From: Saccharothrix longispora
Lineage (GTDB): Bacteria > Actinomycetota > Actinomycetes > Mycobacteriales > Pseudonocardiaceae
Assembly (NCBI RefSeq): GCF_030852425.1
Contig: NZ_NSDM01000006.1
Coordinates: 330,806-394,805 of the forward strand
Direction: 5' to 3'
Length of the DNA stretch: 64,000 bases
Shown in pieces: positions 7,768-16,628 of the stretch. How positions within the stretch are numbered: the stretch's first letter is position 1; the number at the start of each line of letters is the position of its first letter. A program made the position numbers and the translations under genes. The notes under the pieces are model-generated. The model saw nothing but the letters and a program-made list of their open reading frames with translations. It ran no database searches and was not told the DNA's origin.

Positions 7768-9375
7768 ATGGAGCGAACCGCGAACCGCGAACCGCAACGA
7801 GAAGAGCGCGAGCACCGACCACCCGGACAGGAGGCCGACCTGCGCACGGAACGCTCGACCGGGGGACCTTCCATGGTCCACGCTGACGACAACGGCGGCC
7901 GGGGCCTGCTCATCCCCCTGGTCGACGCGTTGAGCCGCGTGCCCACCCTGGCCGACCGCGCCGGTCGCAACCTGGTCGTCCGCATGATGTCCGCAGAATT
8001 GCGGGAAACATTGTCGGTGGAGGAGCACCCGACGGCCACAGGGCACCTGTTCAGCCTGGCCGAGGTGTGCCAGCAGAGCCCCGAGCGGCTCGCCGCGCTC
8101 GTGCGGGTCGTGGCCAAGTTCGAGTCCGACTCGCACGCGATGGTGGAATTGCGCCACCTGGTCGCCGAACTCACCCCCTTGGACTTGTTCCCGACCACCG
8201 AGCGGGCACGACTGTTCACACTGCTGGCCGGTGTCGTGGTGCCCGACATAGCGGACATCTACCGCGCCGTCGCCGGCCCCACCGCGCCCGGCCTGTTCGG
8301 ACCGACGACCTATTACGAGGTCTTCCGAGTTCTGGAAACATTGAATGCCAGGCCGGATGGAATACCGCGGCCGTTGGTATTCGTGGAGCACATCGCGGCG
8401 AAGGTCCGGACCGAACTCGCGATCGAACTGCACCGCTGGAACGAGGCGCGGGCACGCGCCATGGACCTGCTCGACGAGCTGCTGCTGATCCGCGAAGGGC
8501 TGCGCCCGGACACCGCCGAACCGCTCACCCCGCCCGTCGGCGCACCCGCGTACCTGGTGGTGCGGATCAGCCGCGAGGGCCCGACCGGCGACCACTACCG
8601 GGTGTCCCACTGGCGGCAGCTCGACGGCGACCAGCGCACGTGGTCCCCGCTGCACGGCGAGGACGTCGTCGGGCCGCTGGAGGCGGTCAAGCGCGCGGTG
8701 GCGGCGCTGGTCGAGAAGGTCGAGGACGACTGGGCGCAGTACAGCCCGGACATCCGGATCGAGTTCGTGCTGGACTACGAGAACCTCAACCTCGACGTGG
8801 ACCAGTGGCCGTGGGAGAACGACCCGTTCCTGGCCCAGCCGATGGGGTGCCGCTACCCGGTGGTGGTGCGGAGCCTGGAGCGGATGACGACGAGGCGGTA
8901 CCACCGTGAGTGGCGGCAGCGGTGGGACGAGCTGGTCCACCGGCTGACCCGGTCCGGGAGCCTGCCGCCCGGCGCGACGTGCCGCGGGCTGTCGTGCACC
9001 CCGGACGGCCTGCGCGAGTTGCAGTCGAGGTTCAACCGGGAGCGCGGTCTGGTGTCGCTGGTGCTGTCGGAACCACCGCGGCGGGGGGCGATCGGGCGGG
9101 ACGAGGTCGCCGTCGGGGTGAAGGCGGGGGTGCCGCTGATCCTGTGGCACCGCGACGACTGCGGCTCGACCGACTTCACCGGGTTGGTCGAGTCGCTGCT
9201 CCACGACCAGGACGAGCACCACCTGCTCGAACGGGTCCGGTTGGCCCGGACCACGGCGTTCGCGGAAGGCCCCGCGCGGCGCCACGTCGGCCAGGCGCTG
9301 ACGGTCCTCTACGACGACCCCACCCGGCTCGTCGTGCCCAGTCAACCGGGGCCCCCGGAGGGGGTTGCGGGATGA
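7768..9375 (+). CDS. EAD2-VMAP protein (effector-associated domain 2 fused to vWA-MoxR-associated protein)
   Basis: 535 residues from ATG 7768; ATG 7873 (residue 36) is an alternative. Residues about 48-137 form an all-helical effector-associated domain 2 (LIPLVDALSRVPTLADRAGR through AMVELRHLVAEL). EAD domains are death-like adaptors that pair with effectors carrying the same EAD. A helical VMAP middle region follows (about 138-265), then the VMAP C-terminal domain (about 275-525, beginning APAYLVVRISREG and holding DQWPWEND and LILWHRDDCGSTDF). In known systems VMAP links a MoxR ATPase and a vWA protein to an effector. Both of those partners follow here, with a 4-bp ATGA overlap to the MoxR gene. 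No protease or nuclease domain is seen, so the effector is missing or elsewhere. Codon use is atypical in places (8310-8390 has TAT, ATA and TTG codons). Confidence 0.75.
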   Translation: MERTANREPQREEREHRPPGQEADLRTERSTGGPSMVHADDNGGRGLLIPLVDALSRVPTLADRAGRNLVVRMMSAELRETLSVEEHPTATGHLFSLAEVCQQSPERLAALVRVVAKFESDSHAMVELRHLVAELTPLDLFPTTERARLFTLLAGVVVPDIADIYRAVAGPTAPGLFGPTTYYEVFRVLETLNARPDGIPRPLVFVEHIAAKVRTELAIELHRWNEARARAMDLLDELLLIREGLRPDTAEPLTPPVGAPAYLVVRISREGPTGDHYRVSHWRQLDGDQRTWSPLHGEDVVGPLEAVKRAVAALVEKVEDDWAQYSPDIRIEFVLDYENLNLDVDQWPWENDPFLAQPMGCRYPVVVRSLERMTTRRYHREWRQRWDELVHRLTRSGSLPPGATCRGLSCTPDGLRELQSRFNRERGLVSLVLSEPPRRGAIGRDEVAVGVKAGVPLILWHRDDCGSTDFTGLVESLLHDQDEHHLLERVRLARTTAFAEGPARRHVGQALTVLYDDPTRLVVPSQPGPPEGVAG

Positions 9376-10367
9376 ACGACGGACTCGTCTACCAGGGCAC
9401 GGGCGGGGTCGCGCGGACCTCGATCACCGACCTGCCCCCGCCCCCGCCGTGGCGCGCGTTCACGGGCACCGGCACCACCTCGCGGCCCACCGACGACGGC
9501 GGCGAGGGCGACCGCCGCGTCGGCGCCGTGCGCAGCGTCCCCCGCACCCCGCAGCCCGACGAGGTCGCGATGGTCAACGCCGCCATCCGCCTGCGCAGGC
9601 CCCTGCTCGTGACCGGCGCGCCGGGCACCGGCAAGTCGTCCCTGGCCTACCTGGTCGCCCGGGAGCTGGGCCTGGGCCCGGTGCTGCGCTGGCCGGTGAC
9701 CAGCAAGACCACCCTCAAGGAGGGGCTGTACCTCTACGACGCGATCGGGCGCGTGCAGGCCGTCGGCGCGGGGGACCCCGACTCGGGCATCGGCGACTAC
9801 ATCCACCTCGGGCCGCTGGGCACCGCCCTGCTCCCCCACGACCTGCCGCGCGTGCTGCTGATCGACGAACTCGACAAGGGCGACATCGACCTGCCCAACG
9901 ACCTCCTCAACGTCTTCGAGGAGGGCGAGTACGAGATCCCGGAGCTCGTCCGCCACGCCAAGCACCGCGCCGAGGTCGACGTGCTCACCGCCGACCGGGG
10001 CCACGCCGCGACGGTGCGGCACGGCCTGGTGCGCTGCCGCGAGTTCCCGATCGTGATCATCACCAGCAACGGCGAGCGCGAGTTCCCGCCCGCCTTCCTC
10101 CGCCGCTGCCTCAGGTTGCACGTCGCGCAGCCCGGCCGCGAGCAACTCGGCCAGATGGTCGCCGTGCACTTCGGCGACGCCCACGGCGTGGACCTCGGCC
10201 GCCTGATCGGCGACTTCCTGCACCACCGCGAGGACGTCGGCACCGTCTCCGCCGACCAGTTGCTCAACGCCGTGCACCTCGCGACCTCGGGCGCCTACCA
10301 GCAGGACGAGGACTGGACCGACCTGCTCAAGGCGATCTGGCACCCGCTGTCCGCGGAGGCCGGATGA
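9372..10367 (+). CDS. MoxR-type AAA+ ATPase
   Basis: 331 residues from ATG 9372, which overlaps the VMAP stop. Walker A GAPGTGKSS lies at residues 82-90 and Walker B VLLIDELDKGD at 161-171. Sensor-1 is in ITSNGEREFPPAFLRRC, which also supplies the arginine finger. The first 60 residues are Pro/Gly-rich and look disordered. MoxR ATPases work with vWA-domain proteins as chaperone-like remodelers. Here the gene sits between VMAP and a vWA-like protein, the classic VMAP-MoxR-vWA trio. Its stop overlaps the next start (ATGA, 10364-10367), so all three genes form one tightly coupled operon. Confidence 0.85.
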   Translation: MNDGLVYQGTGGVARTSITDLPPPPPWRAFTGTGTTSRPTDDGGEGDRRVGAVRSVPRTPQPDEVAMVNAAIRLRRPLLVTGAPGTGKSSLAYLVARELGLGPVLRWPVTSKTTLKEGLYLYDAIGRVQAVGAGDPDSGIGDYIHLGPLGTALLPHDLPRVLLIDELDKGDIDLPNDLLNVFEEGEYEIPELVRHAKHRAEVDVLTADRGHAATVRHGLVRCREFPIVIITSNGEREFPPAFLRRCLRLHVAQPGREQLGQMVAVHFGDAHGVDLGRLIGDFLHHREDVGTVSADQLLNAVHLATSGAYQQDEDWTDLLKAIWHPLSAEAG

Positions 10368-13300
10368 GCGAACCGCACGGCGAGCCACCGGTCCGCGAGG
10401 TGCTGCTCCAGCACCTCGACGCCACCGACAGCCGCGTCGAGAAGCTGCGCACCGCCGACCTCACCCTGCGCGAGGTCCGCGACTCGTTGTGGCTCGTCCG
10501 CACCACCCCGACCCTGCCGCGGCTGCCGGCTGCGGGCGCACGACCGACCGCGCCGCCCCGCGGGCGACCCGCCGAGGACCCGGCACCGCCCGAGCCCCCC
10601 GCACCGGCCGACGGACCGCCGGACGAGCCGCTCACCAGCGAACCGACCGGTGCCGAGCCCGGGCCGGACCCCGACCGCACCGGTCTGCAGCGCTGGACGC
10701 CCACGCCCACCACGATGGCCCGTGCCGACCCGGTGATCACCCTCAACGGCGCGGTCAGCGCCGTCTCGGCGTGGCCGACCGTGCCCGCGCTGCCCGAGCG
10801 CCGCCAGATCAGCCGCGCCCTGCGCCCGCTGGGGCGCCGCCACCTCTCGTCCCGCGTGCAGGTGCTCGACGAGGAGGCCACCGCCGTACGCGCCGCCCGG
10901 GACCGCCTCTGGCTGCCCGAGTGGCGCGACGCGCCGTGGCGGCGCTTCGAGGTCGCCCTGGTCGTGGACACCACGGTGGCCGCCGAGATCTGGCGGCAGA
11001 CCGTGCGCGAGTTCCGCGTCCTGCTCGAACGCCAGGGCGCGTTCCGCGACGTCCGCACCTACGAACTCGACTCCACCGGCTCCGACCCCGAGCAGGTCGC
11101 CCTGCGCTCCGAGGGCGGCGCCACGCACGACTGGCAGTACCTCGCCGACCCGGCGGGGAACCGCATCGTGCTCGTGCTGACCGACACCATCGGCCGCGCC
11201 TGGCACAGCGGCGCGGTCGGCCACGTCCTGCACCACTGGGGTCGCCACGTCCCGGTGGCCGTGGTGCAGACCCTCGCGCAACGGCTGTGGTCCTGGGGCG
11301 GCCTGCCGACCCGGCGCATGAAGCTCTCCGCGCCCGCCCCCGGCGTGCCCAACCACCGGCTGCGCGTCGCGGGCGCGGACACCCCCGCCACCGCCGTGCC
11401 GGTCCTGGGCCTGTCCGCCGAGTGGATGACCCAGTGGGCCAGGCTCCTCACCTCCGGCACGGAGTGGGTCGAGACCACCGCGGCCCTCGTCGTCCCCCGG
11501 ACCGAACCCGCGCCCGTGCCCCTGGCCGAGGAGCAGCTGTCCGCCGCCGAGAGCGTGCTGCGCTTCCGCACCTACGCCTCCGTGGACGGCTTCCACCTGG
11601 CCGGTCTGCTCGCCGCCACCCCGCTCAGCCCGCAGCTCATGGGCCTGGTCCAGCGGGTCCTGCTGCCCGGCTCCGACCTGTCCGCGTTGGCCGAGGTGAT
11701 GCTCGGCGGCCTCATGACGCGGCTGCCCGGCACCGACGGCGACACCGACGCCGTCGCCTACGACTTCAACACCGGGGTGCGCGAGGAACTCCTCGCCACC
11801 TCGCGCCGATCCGACACCGCCCGCGTCGCCCGCGTGCTCGACCAGTACGCCGGCGACGGCAACGAGGCGCTGCGCAACTACCGCCTGGCGCTCGACGAAC
11901 CCGACCAGACCGAGGCCCTCGCACCCTCGGCGGAGAACCTCCCCTACCTGAAGGTCCAGGAAGCGGTCTTCAGGGCGCTGTCCGGACCGTACGCGCGGAG
12001 ATCCCAGCGCATCGGTGCCTCGATCCGCCCTCCGCGCCACCGGCCGGAGGCCGGTGGCGCGGACGGGGAGAACAGTTCAACCAGTGCGGAGCACCACTTG
12101 ACGAGTACGGATGTCCAGCCGATCGCGCGCACGGCCGGCCCCCAGCCGTCCGAAGGAGAAGACATGACCTCTCCCGGAACGCCACTGTTCACCGGCGAAC
12201 GGCTGCCCGGCGCCACACAGCCGCAGGTGTGGGGTCACGTCCCGCTGCGCAACCCCGACTTCGTCGGGCGCGGCGAACTGCTCGAACAACTGCGGCTGCG
12301 ACTGAGCGAGGCGGGCCCCACCGCGGTGCTGCCGGAGGCGCTGCACGGCATGGGCGGCGTCGGCAAGTCCCAGACCGTGGTGGAGTACATCCACCGGCAC
12401 GCGAGCGAGTACGAGGTCGTGTGGTGGATCTCCGCGGAGCGGGACGCGCAGATCAAGGCCAGCTTCGTGGAACTGGCCAACAAACTGGGCGTGGCGGCCG
12501 CGAGCGCCGCCGACACGGCGGTCCCGGCAGTGCTGGAGGCGCTGCGCCTCGGCACGCCGTTCGGCAAGTGGATGCTCGTCTTCGACAACGCCGACCGCCC
12601 GCAGGACGTCCGGCGCTACTTCCCCGCCGGCACCGGACACATCGTCGTCACCTCCCGCAACAGCGAGTGGGGCGGTTTCGCGCGCGCGGTCGAGGTCGAC
12701 CTGTTCACCCGCGAGGAGAGCGTCGAACTCCTGCACCGCCGCGGCGGCGACCTGGACGACGCCGAGGCCGACGCCCTGGCCGACGCCCTGGGCGACCTCC
12801 CGCTGGCCGTGGAGCAGGCCGCCGCGTGGCGCGCCCAAACCGGCATGCAGGTGTCCGAATACCTGGAGCTGCTGGCCCAGAACCGCACGGAACTCCTGGA
12901 GTCGGGCACCTCCAGCGAGGACCAGCTCCCGGTCGCGGCGGCGTGGAACGTCCCGCTCAACCGCCTCAAGCACGACCACCGCGCCGCCCTGGAACTGCTC
13001 CAGGTGTGCGCCTTCTTCGGCCCGGAACCCATCTCCCAACAGCTGTTCCGCGGCGTGCGCGACGCACCCGTGCCCGACTCGCTGGGCGACGCGCTGCGCG
13101 ACCCCATCAAGCTCAGCCGCGCCGTGCGCGAGATCAGCCGCTACAGCCTCGCCAAGATCGACCACCGCGCCAACGCCCTGCAACTGCACCGCTTGGTGCA
13201 GACGGTCCTCAAGAACCAGCTCGACGAGAGCGAGCAGAACGCGATGCGGCACGCCGTGCACGTGCTGCTGGTCAACGGCGACCCGCTGGACCCGGAGTCG

Positions 13301-14698
13301 GCCGACAACTGGCCCCGCTACGCCGAACTCCTGCCGCACGCGCTGGTGTCGCGCGCGGTCGACTGCCCGGACCGCTGGGTGCGCGGACTCGTCATCAACC
13401 TCGTGCGCTACCTGCTCAGCGCGGGCGACTTCGACGGGGCCCGGGAGCTGGCCGCCCAGGCCATGGAGTCCTGGCGCACCTCGTTGGGGGAGCGCGAGTT
13501 CGACACGCTGGAGATCACCCGCCGCTACGGCATCTCGCTGCGCCGGCTGGGTCGCCTCGCGGAGGCCCAGCAGCTCAACGAGCGCACGCACCAACTGTTC
13601 CGCGAGGTCGTCGGCGACAACCACGAGAGCATGCTGCTCATGCTCGACACCATCGCCCTCGACCGGCGGGCGCAGGGCCAGTTCGCCGAGGAGCTGGACA
13701 TGCGCCAACAGGTCTACGACCGCGCCGTGCAGATCCTCGGCGTCGACGACCCCATGACGTTGACCTACGCCAACAACCTGGCCAGCTCGTTCCGCCTCAT
13801 GGGCGACTACCGGCAGGCGTTGACGATCGACGAGCTGAACCTGCTCCGCCGGACCGCCGCCCTGGGGCCGACCCACCACTCCACCCTGGCCAGCGGCAAC
13901 AGCATCTACATGGACATGCGCGAGCTGGGCGAGTACGTCGAGGCGGCGAGGCTCCAGGACGAGGCGCTGGTGGTTCAGCGCGAGCTGTTCGGGGACGACC
14001 ACCCGCGGGTCATCGGCGCGACCCGCAGCCTGTCTGTCGCCCTGCGGAAGGCCGGTGAGCACGAGCGGGCGAAGGGGCTGTCCGAGGACTGCCTGATCCG
14101 GTACCGGCGCCGGCACGGCGAGCAGCACACCGACACGATCACGGCGCGGATGAACCTGGCCACGGACCTGCGGCACCTGGGCGACCTCGACGGCTCGCTC
14201 CTCGAGGCACGGCGCAGCTACGAGGCGTTCCAGCGCTTCCAGGGCGGCTCCCACCCCTACACGCTGATCGCGGGGTTGAACCTGGCGGTGACGCTGCGCC
14301 TGCGCGGCGAGGTCGCCGAGGCGCTGGCGGTCGACCGGGAGATGCACACCAAGCTGATCGGGGTGTTCGACGCCGATCACCCGTTCGCCCTCGTGGCCGC
14401 CACCAACCTGGCGAGCGACCTGGCCGCGACCGGTGACCACACCGCCGCCAGGGAGATGGACGAGGACACGCTGGAGCGGTCGACCCGCGTGCTGGGCGCC
14501 GAGCACCCGTCGACCCTCGCGGTGGCGCTGAACCTCGCGATCGACCTCGACGCGCTCGGCGAGGAGAACGAGTCGGCGGTGCTGCACGCCCGCACGGTCG
14601 CGTCGTTCCGCAAGGTGCTCGGCGACGAGCACCCGGCGACGGTCGCGGCGACCCAGTACGTGCGGGCGAACTGCGACACGGACACGATGCAGTTCTGA
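10364..14698 (+). CDS. SAV_2336/vWA-like region fused to NB-ARC-TPR protein of the FxSxx-COOH system (FxsT-like)
   Basis: 1444 residues in one uninterrupted frame. Residues 1-600 resemble SAV_2336-type proteins: a short helical start, a Pro-rich linker (55-110) and a vWA-like Rossmann domain from about 195 (FEVALVVDTTVAAEIW) with a degenerate metal site. Residues about 622-950 form an NB-ARC/STAND NTPase: GRGELLEQL, Walker A GMGGVGKSQ (662-670), Walker B WMLVFDNAD, VVTSRNSEW, and LGDLPLAVEQAA. About 1010-1430 are TPR repeats of the TPR_12 kind, spaced about 42 residues (LGDDHP-type loops). This half matches the TPR protein of the FxSxx-COOH peptide system end to end, including an acidic-Cys C terminus. 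A consensus ribosome site before Met601 could allow a separate NB-ARC-TPR product. It ends 7 bp from the convergent HExxH gene. Confidence 0.8.
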   Translation: MSEPHGEPPVREVLLQHLDATDSRVEKLRTADLTLREVRDSLWLVRTTPTLPRLPAAGARPTAPPRGRPAEDPAPPEPPAPADGPPDEPLTSEPTGAEPGPDPDRTGLQRWTPTPTTMARADPVITLNGAVSAVSAWPTVPALPERRQISRALRPLGRRHLSSRVQVLDEEATAVRAARDRLWLPEWRDAPWRRFEVALVVDTTVAAEIWRQTVREFRVLLERQGAFRDVRTYELDSTGSDPEQVALRSEGGATHDWQYLADPAGNRIVLVLTDTIGRAWHSGAVGHVLHHWGRHVPVAVVQTLAQRLWSWGGLPTRRMKLSAPAPGVPNHRLRVAGADTPATAVPVLGLSAEWMTQWARLLTSGTEWVETTAALVVPRTEPAPVPLAEEQLSAAESVLRFRTYASVDGFHLAGLLAATPLSPQLMGLVQRVLLPGSDLSALAEVMLGGLMTRLPGTDGDTDAVAYDFNTGVREELLATSRRSDTARVARVLDQYAGDGNEALRNYRLALDEPDQTEALAPSAENLPYLKVQEAVFRALSGPYARRSQRIGASIRPPRHRPEAGGADGENSSTSAEHHLTSTDVQPIARTAGPQPSEGEDMTSPGTPLFTGERLPGATQPQVWGHVPLRNPDFVGRGELLEQLRLRLSEAGPTAVLPEALHGMGGVGKSQTVVEYIHRHASEYEVVWWISAERDAQIKASFVELANKLGVAAASAADTAVPAVLEALRLGTPFGKWMLVFDNADRPQDVRRYFPAGTGHIVVTSRNSEWGGFARAVEVDLFTREESVELLHRRGGDLDDAEADALADALGDLPLAVEQAAAWRAQTGMQVSEYLELLAQNRTELLESGTSSEDQLPVAAAWNVPLNRLKHDHRAALELLQVCAFFGPEPISQQLFRGVRDAPVPDSLGDALRDPIKLSRAVREISRYSLAKIDHRANALQLHRLVQTVLKNQLDESEQNAMRHAVHVLLVNGDPLDPESADNWPRYAELLPHALVSRAVDCPDRWVRGLVINLVRYLLSAGDFDGARELAAQAMESWRTSLGEREFDTLEITRRYGISLRRLGRLAEAQQLNERTHQLFREVVGDNHESMLLMLDTIALDRRAQGQFAEELDMRQQVYDRAVQILGVDDPMTLTYANNLASSFRLMGDYRQALTIDELNLLRRTAALGPTHHSTLASGNSIYMDMRELGEYVEAARLQDEALVVQRELFGDDHPRVIGATRSLSVALRKAGEHERAKGLSEDCLIRYRRRHGEQHTDTITARMNLATDLRHLGDLDGSLLEARRSYEAFQRFQGGSHPYTLIAGLNLAVTLRLRGEVAEALAVDREMHTKLIGVFDADHPFALVAATNLASDLAATGDHTAAREMDEDTLERSTRVLGAEHPSTLAVALNLAIDLDALGEENESAVLHARTVASFRKVLGDEHPATVAATQYVRANCDTDTMQF
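12152..12166 (+). promoter_or_regulatory. Internal ribosome site and possible second start in the SAV_2336-FxsT gene
   Basis: GAAGGAG (12152-12158), 5 nt, then ATG at 12164-12166, in frame with the long reading frame. It falls exactly at the border between the SAV_2336-like half and the NB-ARC-TPR half (MTSPGTPLFTGERLPG). This suggests either a relic of two fused genes or a functional second start. Confidence 0.45.
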
Positions 14699-14705
14699 TC
14701 ACCGG

Positions 14706-16445
14706 TCACCTGGTGGCCCGGTCGAACCAGGCCACCAGGGCCACCGGGTCGGGTGCGGCCGCGGCGCGCGCGGCGACGCCGCGATGGACGGCGCACACGA
14801 CCTCGGGCATCACGCGCACGGTCGGCGAACGGAGCGCCAAGCCCAGCCCGGCCCAGGAGGCGCTGTCGTGCGGCGCGCCGAGCAGCCGCGCGGCGAAGCC
14901 CCGCACGGCCCCGACCCGGTCGTCCCGGAGGTAGTCGTGCTCGGGGGTGCGGCGGTACGACAGCCGGGCGAACTCGTCGGGGTCGAGGGCGCGCAGCCTG
15001 AGCAGCGCGGTGAGCGCGGAGTCCCCTGCCGCGGCGGACGGGACGACACGACCACCGCGCGGGTCGACGACCGGGGCGGGGCGCCGGTCGAGCCACGCGG
15101 TGACCGCCGCGTCGACCGCACCGGGGTCCGGGCGGACGTGCCGCAGTCGCCAGGTCGTCGCGTGCAGCGCCGTGATCTCGTCCACGGCGGTCGCGACGTC
15201 CGGCCACAGGTCGTCGGGCGCGCACGCGGCGAGGCGCACCGCCACCCCCGCCACGAACCGGCGGCCGAGGTCGGTGAGCTCCACCAGGCCGCGCATGCCG
15301 TCGACCGCCGCCCCCACCTGGCGGGCGCGGTGCCCCAGGTTGAACTGCGCGCGGCGGGCCAGGGACGCGGGCACGTGCCCGCGCTGCGCGTGCCAGTACT
15401 CCGCCACGCTGACGAAGGCGTAGACGCCGTGCAGCAGCCCTTCGAGCGACCGGGGGTCGTCGCGCCACGGTGCGTAGTGCACGGGCTCGTCGTCGCCGGT
15501 GTGCAGGTCGACCAGGTCGAGCAGTGCGTTGACCTTGGAGTGCTGGATCTCGTGCACGAGCGCTTCGCCGAACTCGACCGCGGAGCGCTTGGGCGACAGG
15601 GCGATGGCCCCGAACGCGGCCGACGAGGACGCGGCGAACACGTCGCGCCGGGTGTCGAGCGGGACGACCGCCGCCAGTCCCGCCGCGAGCTCCTCGGCCT
15701 GCGGCCGGTGGTGCTCGGCGAGCAGTTCCCAGGTCTCGCCCAGCAGCTTGCGCCACTCGTCCCACGTCGCGTCGTCGAGAGGGCCGGGCGGCACCGGTCC
15801 GGTGAACTCGCGGTAGGGCTCCAGGTCGTCGACCAGCACGTCGAAGCCGTACCCGCGAGCGGAGCCGCGCAGCCTCTTGGCCTTCGCCCAGCCGACGGAC
15901 GTGTCGACGCCCGGCACCTCGACCGACAGGCCGGCGGCGGAGTTGACCACCCTGGCCTGTCCCACCGGGAAGCGCCGTGAGAGCCGGAAGGCGCCCACCG
16001 AGGGGATCGTCACGGTGCCGTGCACCACGGGCACGGTCACGTCGCACGGCAGGTCGGCCCGCACCGCCGCGGCGGCGGCGACGGCGTGGAACCAACCGAC
16101 CTCCGACCACAGCGGCGTCGCGTCCGCCGCCGTGCCGAGCACCTGCCGCAGCGCGCGGCCGAGCCACACGCCGACGGAGTGGTGCATCAGCACGCTCTCC
16201 ACGACTTCCGGCGCGGTCCGCTCGGCGGACGCCAACAATGCCCAGGCTCCGTCCAGGTCGGCGAACGGCCCCAACCTCTCACCGATCGGGCGCGCTGCTT
16301 CCAGGAATGCGCGCAAGCGGAGCCTGCGAACGCTGTGCTGCGTTCTCCGCAAAATTGCCATTCCATCGACCGACACGGCTCCCGAGCAGATCTCGTCGAA
16401 CACGAACCGCGGTAAGCGGTGGGTGTCGAGCTCCCGGAAGTCCAC
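14706..16445 (-). CDS. HExxH-motif protein, predicted 2-oxoglutarate-dependent peptide beta-hydroxylase
   Basis: 579 residues from GTG 16445. The family marker is HEIQH at residues 298-302 within EALVHEIQHSKVNALLDL. This HExxH family was first labelled protease-like, but members linked to radical-SAM cyclophane RiPPs are known 2-oxoglutarate/iron enzymes that hydroxylate the beta-carbon of a core Asp. The N-terminal half is helical, and a beta-rich section (about 135-200) precedes the motif. The gene starts 3 bp after the stop of the small FxsA-like precursor gene, so the two are surely co-transcribed and the precursor is the presumptive substrate. No radical-SAM gene is present in the window. 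Its 5' end uses some A/T-rich codons. Hydroxylase function is inferred from family and context. Confidence 0.72.
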   Translation of the reverse strand: MDFRELDTHRLPRFVFDEICSGAVSVDGMAILRRTQHSVRRLRLRAFLEAARPIGERLGPFADLDGAWALLASAERTAPEVVESVLMHHSVGVWLGRALRQVLGTAADATPLWSEVGWFHAVAAAAAVRADLPCDVTVPVVHGTVTIPSVGAFRLSRRFPVGQARVVNSAAGLSVEVPGVDTSVGWAKAKRLRGSARGYGFDVLVDDLEPYREFTGPVPPGPLDDATWDEWRKLLGETWELLAEHHRPQAEELAAGLAAVVPLDTRRDVFAASSSAAFGAIALSPKRSAVEFGEALVHEIQHSKVNALLDLVDLHTGDDEPVHYAPWRDDPRSLEGLLHGVYAFVSVAEYWHAQRGHVPASLARRAQFNLGHRARQVGAAVDGMRGLVELTDLGRRFVAGVAVRLAACAPDDLWPDVATAVDEITALHATTWRLRHVRPDPGAVDAAVTAWLDRRPAPVVDPRGGRVVPSAAAGDSALTALLRLRALDPDEFARLSYRRTPEHDYLRDDRVGAVRGFAARLLGAPHDSASWAGLGLALRSPTVRVMPEVVCAVHRGVAARAAAAPDPVALVAWFDRATR

Positions 16446-16448
16446 GCC

Positions 16449-16628
16449 CTACCCGTTGATCTGGGCCTGCTCCTGGACCGAATCGCCGAAGTCACCGGAC
16501 CGGAACCGGTCCAGCGTGCGGCGAACGGCCCGGTCCAGCGCGGGGTCGCGCAGGGATCTCATCTCGGACAACGACGTCGAAGTCAGGTCCAACAACTCCG
16601 AGGACAGTTCCGGTGTTTCCACCGTCAC
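16449..16628 (-). CDS. FxsA-like RiPP precursor peptide (variant without terminal FxSxx)
   Basis: 59 residues from GTG 16628; GGGGAGG at 16637-16643 is 9 nt before this GTG, but abuts the GTG at 16637, which is therefore rejected. The conserved leader of FxSxx-COOH precursors is clear: LLDLTSTSLSEMRSLRDPAL followed by AVRRTLDRF. The C terminus differs. After FRSGD it continues DFGDSVQEQAQING instead of ending in FxSxx. It holds Phe-Gly-Asp, which fits the F-x-D three-residue cyclophane motif made by radical-SAM enzymes and then beta-hydroxylated on Asp by HExxH partners. The HExxH gene follows 3 bp downstream. Precursor status is inferred from leader similarity and this pairing. Confidence 0.68.
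   Translation of the reverse strand: MTVETPELSSELLDLTSTSLSEMRSLRDPALDRAVRRTLDRFRSGDFGDSVQEQAQING

Noticed and set aside
7581..7886. Possible 101-residue gene upstream of VMAP
   Set aside because: It overlaps the VMAP start, is Arg/Thr-rich in the style of shadow frames, has no ribosome site and resembles no family.
14706..16445. HExxH protein as a zinc metalloprotease
   Set aside because: HEIQH alone fits a protease, but no signal peptide or downstream third zinc ligand pattern is evident, and the pairing with an FxsA-like peptide matches the 2-oxoglutarate-dependent HExxH hydroxylase family better.
16449..16628. Internal F-R-S-G-D as the FxSxx terminus
   Set aside because: The pentapeptide fits FxSxx, but 14 residues follow before the stop, so it is not C-terminal; kept as a variant rather than a canonical FxSxx-COOH peptide.
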